64,000 nucleotides of DNA from JBEBVQ01 sp964527735 (GTDB lineage Bacteria; Bacteroidota; Bacteroidia; Chitinophagales; Chitinophagaceae), in the NCBI GenBank assembly GCA_964527735.1, contig CAZGPG010000013.1, positions 35,276-99,275 of the forward strand. Reading direction: 5' to 3'. The notes beneath the pieces were generated by a model. That model was not told the DNA's origin. It made no database searches and saw only the letters and a program-made list of their open reading frames with translations. Both the position numbers and the translations under genes were made by a program. Below are positions 60,149 through 64,000 of the stretch, one piece after another. How positions within the stretch are numbered: the first letter of the stretch is position 1; the number at the start of each line of letters is the position of its first letter.

Positions 60149-62092
60149 GTGTCTGTACGGCATTACCGAAACATACTGCTGCTACTTGCTTTTGCCGGTA
60201 TGACCACGCTTGTGTTCTTCTGCAGCCCGCCGGCAGAGCAGGCACAAGTCGACTTACCGTCTTCTGCCTGGCGGAATGTGTATGATACCAGTGTCCGTTA
60301 CGTAGGTATGCAGGCCTGCCGTACCTGCCACGAAGATGTGTATCAGACGTTCATTCAAACAGGCATGGGGCAATCTTACCATTACGCTACCCGTGAAAAG
60401 TCGGCGGCCGATTTTTCAAGCCATGCGCTGGTCTATGATAAAGACCTGGACTTTTATTATAAGCCCTACTGGCAGGGCGATTCCTTGTATTTTATGGAAT
60501 ACCGGCTGTCCGGAAAAGACACCGTGCACAAGCGGATACAGAAGATTGATTACATCATTGGTTCGGGGCAACATACCAACTCCCATATATTCGAGGTGAA
60601 CGGCTACCTGTACCAGGCCCCCATTACCTTTTACACCCAGAAAGGGAAATGGGATCTGGCGCCCGGCTTCGAAGAGGGTGCCAGCAGCCGGTTTGCGCGT
60701 GTGATCCAAAGCGAATGTATGACCTGCCACAACGGCTATCCCGACTTTGTGCCCAACAGCCAGAACAAGTATATCAGCCTGAAAACCGGTATTGATTGCG
60801 AGCGCTGCCATGGCCCCGGCGGGTTGCATGTGGCAGAGAAGCAGGCGGGCATCTTCGTGGATACATCGAAGGGGCCGGATTACAGTATTGTGAATCCCCG
60901 CCGCTTGTCTGTGGAGCTGCAGAATGATATCTGCCAGCGCTGTCACCTGCAGGGGATCGCTGTGCTGAATGACGACAAGACCTTTTTCGATTTTCATCCG
61001 GGTATGCGGCTCAGCGAGGTGATGAATGTATTTATGCCCGAGTATGAAGGGGCGGAGGATAAGATGATCATGGCCTCGCATGTAGAACGCATGAAGAAAA
61101 GCGATTGCTTTGTTTCTTCGGGGCAGATGAGCTGTATTACCTGCCATGATCCGCATGTGAGTGTGAAGTTTACGCCGCGCAAAAAGTTTAATGATGCATG
61201 CGGCGGTTGCCATAGTGGTAATAATCAGACGTTCTGTACGGAGCTGCCCGCCCGTCGCTCTGCAAAGAATAATGATTGTGTTTCCTGCCATATGCCGCAG
61301 AACAGCAGTATTGACATCCCGCATGTGGCTGTGACGGACCATTACATCCGTCGCCGTCCGTACAATGATTCCGCGCATGGCAGGATCCGGGCATTCCTCG
61401 GTATGCGCTCCTATAATAATGATGATGTGGATGCTATTGCCACGGCTCGTGCTTTCATGGAATTTTATGAGCGTTACAACCCGAACAGGGGATTACTCGA
61501 TTCTGCGTTGCATTACATCAGCAGGCAGGCGGAGGTAGAAACTTCCGAAAAGCAGAACCGGAATTATATCAGGGTTTACTTCCTGATGCAGGATTTCGGG
61601 AAGGTGATACAATATGCTGCATCGCTCCGCCCGGAGGAGATAAAGGATGCATGGACAGCATATCGCATCGGGGAGTCCTGTTTCCAGTCGGGACGTCCGG
61701 AAGATGCATTGCCCTGGTACAAGCGTGCTACGGAGATCCGGAAGTATGCGCTCGATTTCCAGAATAAATATGGTATTTGCCTGCTGGCTTTAGGCCGGTA
61801 TCCGGAAGCACAGTCGGTCTATCAGTTTATTATTTCAGAAAATCCGGATTATACCATTGCGAATACCAACCTTGGCTTCCTGCATATGCAGCAGGGGAAT
61901 AGTGTGATGGCCTATGACTTGCTGAGCCGGGCGCAGATGCTGGATCCGGATAATGAGCAGATGCTGATCAATATGGCAGTATGGCATCATGCGCAAATGC
62001 AGTACGATAAAGCAAAAAAATGCCTGGAACATCTGATTCGGAAACATCCGGAGAATGAGCAGGCCAAAGCAATGCTGGCAGACCTTGATTAA
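60149..62092 (+). CDS. Heptaheme c-type cytochrome with C-terminal TPRs
   Basis: 647 residues with a GTG start. The N-terminal hydrophobic segment (ILLLLAFAGMTTLVFF) is an export signal or anchor; the cysteine after it lacks a good lipobox. Seven CxxCH heme motifs lie at residues 57, 190, 217, 262, 329, 351 and 377. TPR-like repeats occupy about 495-645 (YRIGESCFQSGRPEDALPWYKRATEI, NLGFLHMQQGNSVMAYDLLSRAQ). It is likely an envelope electron-transfer protein. No cytochrome-maturation or reductase gene is adjacent. Confidence 0.88.
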   Translation: MSVRHYRNILLLLAFAGMTTLVFFCSPPAEQAQVDLPSSAWRNVYDTSVRYVGMQACRTCHEDVYQTFIQTGMGQSYHYATREKSAADFSSHALVYDKDLDFYYKPYWQGDSLYFMEYRLSGKDTVHKRIQKIDYIIGSGQHTNSHIFEVNGYLYQAPITFYTQKGKWDLAPGFEEGASSRFARVIQSECMTCHNGYPDFVPNSQNKYISLKTGIDCERCHGPGGLHVAEKQAGIFVDTSKGPDYSIVNPRRLSVELQNDICQRCHLQGIAVLNDDKTFFDFHPGMRLSEVMNVFMPEYEGAEDKMIMASHVERMKKSDCFVSSGQMSCITCHDPHVSVKFTPRKKFNDACGGCHSGNNQTFCTELPARRSAKNNDCVSCHMPQNSSIDIPHVAVTDHYIRRRPYNDSAHGRIRAFLGMRSYNNDDVDAIATARAFMEFYERYNPNRGLLDSALHYISRQAEVETSEKQNRNYIRVYFLMQDFGKVIQYAASLRPEEIKDAWTAYRIGESCFQSGRPEDALPWYKRATEIRKYALDFQNKYGICLLALGRYPEAQSVYQFIISENPDYTIANTNLGFLHMQQGNSVMAYDLLSRAQMLDPDNEQMLINMAVWHHAQMQYDKAKKCLEHLIRKHPENEQAKAMLADLD

Positions 62093-62145
62093 TGGTTAAT
62101 GATTAATGATGTTCATTTAACATTAACCATTGATCATTAACCATT
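62091..62145. repeat. Period-7 TTAATGR hairpin (family D), bidirectional terminator
   Basis: Left arm 62091-62113 and right arm 62119-62145 are inverted with few mismatches and a five-base loop. It lies between the convergent cytochrome and T9SS genes. Confidence 0.75.
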
Positions 62146-62151
62146 GCATTG

Positions 62152-64000
62152 CTATCGCAGCAGCGTCGTATTCCCCTGTTTGCGGAAATTCCTTCCCGTG
62201 GGCGTTGTGGCCTCTACCACATATACATACACGCCCATGGGCTGCGGCTCGCCGTTGAAGCTGCCATCCCAGCCTTCATCCAGGTTCCGGGTCTCAAACA
62301 TCTTCACCCCCCAGCGGTTGTACACCGCAAAAGACTTCAGGGTCACATGACCGCGCCGTACCGGACGTAATACATTGTTGGGGCCGGTGCCCGGCGCAAA
62401 TCCATTAGGTACGTCTATGTACGAATCCAGGTTCACAAACACATCTATCGAATCCGTCGCGATACAACCGTCTTCGGTACGGCCGGTAACAAAATAGCGG
62501 GTATTGACCTCCGGCTGTGCCAGCGGATTGGAGATGCGGTGATCCGACAATCCCAGCGGGGGGAACCATTCAAAGTAAAGACAGTTGCCGCCCGGATCCA
62601 GCTGGTAGGATTCTCCGGGGAAGATGCGTACCGAATCAGGCACCGAAACAACCGCCTGCGGCAGCACACGTACATGCACCATCTGGGTATCGAGGCAATT
62701 ATAAATATCGCGTCCGTACACCGTATAGGTTACCGAGGTAGTGGGATAGACATAAGGGTCTGCGCTGAGGGTATCACTGATATAATACCCCGGCAGCCAT
62801 ACCTGCGATGCCTGGCTACCCCAGACATGCAGCTGTATGGTATCGCCCGGACAGATCAGCGTATCGTTGGAGGCTTCGATGATATCCGGTGCTACCACAC
62901 TGAGCAGGATGTCATCACTGCCGGTGCACCCTGCGGGGGTGGTGACCGTCAGGGTGAGGGTAGCCGTCTGGTAACCGGTAAACAACGGGTTGGGGATATT
63001 GGGAGCCGGATCAAGCGCTCCTGCGGGATCCCAGGTATAGGTATAGAAGGGATAATCGGGTGGGAGCACTTCCGGCATTAGGGTCAGCGTATCTCCGAAG
63101 CACAATATCTGGTCGTCGCCGGCATGCACGGCTGGTACAGGCTGTACATCGATCTCAAACGAGCGTATGCTGTCGCGGCAGCCTGGAAAGGTAGCGGTAA
63201 CGACATAGGTACGCGTGCTGTCGGGGGTGATCTGCGGGGCCATGTCACTGGTATTGGATACACCCTGCGAAGGTGTCCAGGTGTAGGTATAGCGGTTGTC
63301 GCCGGTCATGTGGGTCACCACAGTATAGCCGAGACATATGACCGTATCCGAGTTGTGCAGCTCAAATCCTTTCAGTACGGTGACATTGATTGTGTCACGT
63401 GCGTTACAATGTTCCAGTCCGTTGGGTTTTACGACCACGTAATAGGTGATGTCATCCTCAGCCCGGGCTACAGGAGCAGGGCTGGAAGGGTCATCGAGAT
63501 AAGTGGCGGGTGTCCATTCGATCCGGTAATCGGTACCGGGATCCGGGGGCATATTCAGATCGAGCTGCAGGTCATTGTTGACGCAGGTGGTCACGTCCGG
63601 CCCGACGTCAATGACGGGCGGAGTGACGACGGTGACGGTGACCGTGTCACTGTTTTTATTACAGACGGAACTGTTATCGGCAATGACGGTATAGCGGGTC
63701 GTCCGGTCGGGGCTTGCGGTCGGGTTCTGGCACTGGGTACAGCTCAGAGAGCTCAGCGGTGCGCCCCCGGGCAGCACACCCCACTGGAAGTTGGAGCCGC
63801 CCACGGCCAACAGTTCCACCACATCGCCGGGACAAAGGGCTGTATCCCTTAGAATGCCTGTAGCGGGCCATACATATACAGGGATAACGAAGGTCTGCAT
63901 GATGGGTATGCCCGGCGGCCTGCAGGTCGAGTCCTTCACGGTAAAGGTGAGTATCTTGAGTCCTGTATCGAGATAGCTGGGCGTCCATACAATACAGGCC
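62152..64000 (-). CDS. Large T9SS type B surface protein, 3' part only
   Basis: The frame is open to the window edge, so the N-terminus is missing; at least 615 residues are seen. It contains about six Ig/PKD-like repeats of 75-90 residues. Each has a cysteine pair and motifs such as VICLGYTVVTHMTGDNRYTYTWTPSQG or ILCFGDTLTLMPEVLPPDYPFYTYTWDPAG. A type B C-terminal domain (PNGFAPGTGPNNVLRPV, FAVYNRWGVKMFETRN, QGNTTLLR end) closes it. It is probably an exported adhesin-like surface protein. Confidence 0.88.
   Translation of the reverse strand, partial: ACIVWTPSYLDTGLKILTFTVKDSTCRPPGIPIMQTFVIPVYVWPATGILRDTALCPGDVVELLAVGGSNFQWGVLPGGAPLSSLSCTQCQNPTASPDRTTRYTVIADNSSVCNKNSDTVTVTVVTPPVIDVGPDVTTCVNNDLQLDLNMPPDPGTDYRIEWTPATYLDDPSSPAPVARAEDDITYYVVVKPNGLEHCNARDTINVTVLKGFELHNSDTVICLGYTVVTHMTGDNRYTYTWTPSQGVSNTSDMAPQITPDSTRTYVVTATFPGCRDSIRSFEIDVQPVPAVHAGDDQILCFGDTLTLMPEVLPPDYPFYTYTWDPAGALDPAPNIPNPLFTGYQTATLTLTVTTPAGCTGSDDILLSVVAPDIIEASNDTLICPGDTIQLHVWGSQASQVWLPGYYISDTLSADPYVYPTTSVTYTVYGRDIYNCLDTQMVHVRVLPQAVVSVPDSVRIFPGESYQLDPGGNCLYFEWFPPLGLSDHRISNPLAQPEVNTRYFVTGRTEDGCIATDSIDVFVNLDSYIDVPNGFAPGTGPNNVLRPVRRGHVTLKSFAVYNRWGVKMFETRNLDEGWDGSFNGEPQPMGVYVYVVEATTPTGRNFRKQGNTTLLR

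Noticed and set aside
60149..60240. Lipobox in the heptaheme cytochrome
   Set aside because: The residues before the cysteine are VFF, which does not fit the small residue required at -1.
60416..61378. 320-residue minus-strand ORF within the cytochrome gene
   Set aside because: The plus strand has seven CxxCH motifs and TPRs; the minus frame is rich in His/Arg/Met from reversed codons and matches no family.
21281..62145. The tandem arrays as CRISPR
   Set aside because: Units are 7-9 bp with no unique spacers, and no cas genes are present.
62539..63852. Two plus-strand ORFs (180 and 242 residues) near the window end
   Set aside because: They are antisense to the repeats of the T9SS type B protein and have no domain or start signals.

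Overview
The window is a chromosomal segment of a Bacteroidota bacterium, most likely of the Chitinophagaceae/Chitinophagales. The evidence is the lineage-typical gene content: T9SS type A and type B C-terminal sorting domains, the gliding protein GldC, a SecD-SecF fusion, the neighbouring folP / DUF1599 / BT_3928-type genes, and SBBP-repeat surface proteins. Many starts are preceded by the Bacteroidetes -7 box TAnnTTTG, and Shine-Dalgarno sequences are mostly weak. I see no transposase, prophage, CRISPR array or rRNA operon. Most genes are core housekeeping.

Layout. Positions 1-5.7 kb hold tRNA-Phe, a GNAT protein, folP divergent from a duplicated DUF1599 gene, a DoxX-like membrane protein, an orphan OppB-type permease and a thioredoxin-fold protein. 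Positions 5.7-14.9 kb hold an Fe-S carrier ATPase (Mrp), an L,D-transpeptidase-like protein, a dicarboxylate/amino-acid symporter, a thiolase, phosphoglucose/phosphomannose isomerase, YraN, an SMR exporter, an MCE/MlaD protein and a lipoprotein. Positions 14.9-25.6 kb hold uvrC, htpX-like and lemA, an FMN reductase, a chimeric pseudogene, lpxD, a 303-bp inverted-repeat element, an HTH regulator divergent from a two-gene operon (duplicated-domain protein plus NTase-like/HEPN protein), dprA and a DUF6438 lipoprotein. Positions 25.8-36 kb hold a degenerate ureohydrolase, a TPR histidine kinase with its LuxR-type regulator, and two large secreted T9SS proteins. Positions 36-44.9 kb hold an SRPBCC protein, DinD, HflX, DUF2461, dxr, rseP, an M16 peptidase and an EEP nuclease. 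Positions 45-51.9 kb hold an ECF sigma factor with a probable envelope-spanning anti-sigma protein, a HAD phosphatase, RfbC and a DegT aminotransferase, gldC, a pseudouridine synthase and ybeY. Positions 52-64 kb hold secDF, groES-groEL, an envelope lipoprotein, tyrS, a heptaheme-TPR cytochrome and the 3' part of a large T9SS type B protein that runs off the window.

The most unusual feature is in the gaps between genes. Several unrelated families of short-period degenerate tandem repeats recur there: 8-bp AATTTGAA words, 9-bp AATGTGnnn words, 8-bp TTAGCTAA words and 7-bp TTAATGR words. They are often paired with an inverted copy so that they would fold into long hairpins. One array of family A has a constant 36-nt layout in at least four copies. 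Alongside these are a duplicated perfect palindrome placed twice between convergent genes, a 303-bp element with perfect 19-bp terminal repeats, and a ~115-bp imperfect palindrome. The best protein-level candidates for something undescribed are the HEPN/NTase operon with its divergent HTH regulator, and the sigma/anti-sigma pair whose anti-sigma protein seems to join a cytoplasmic segment to an outer-membrane barrel.
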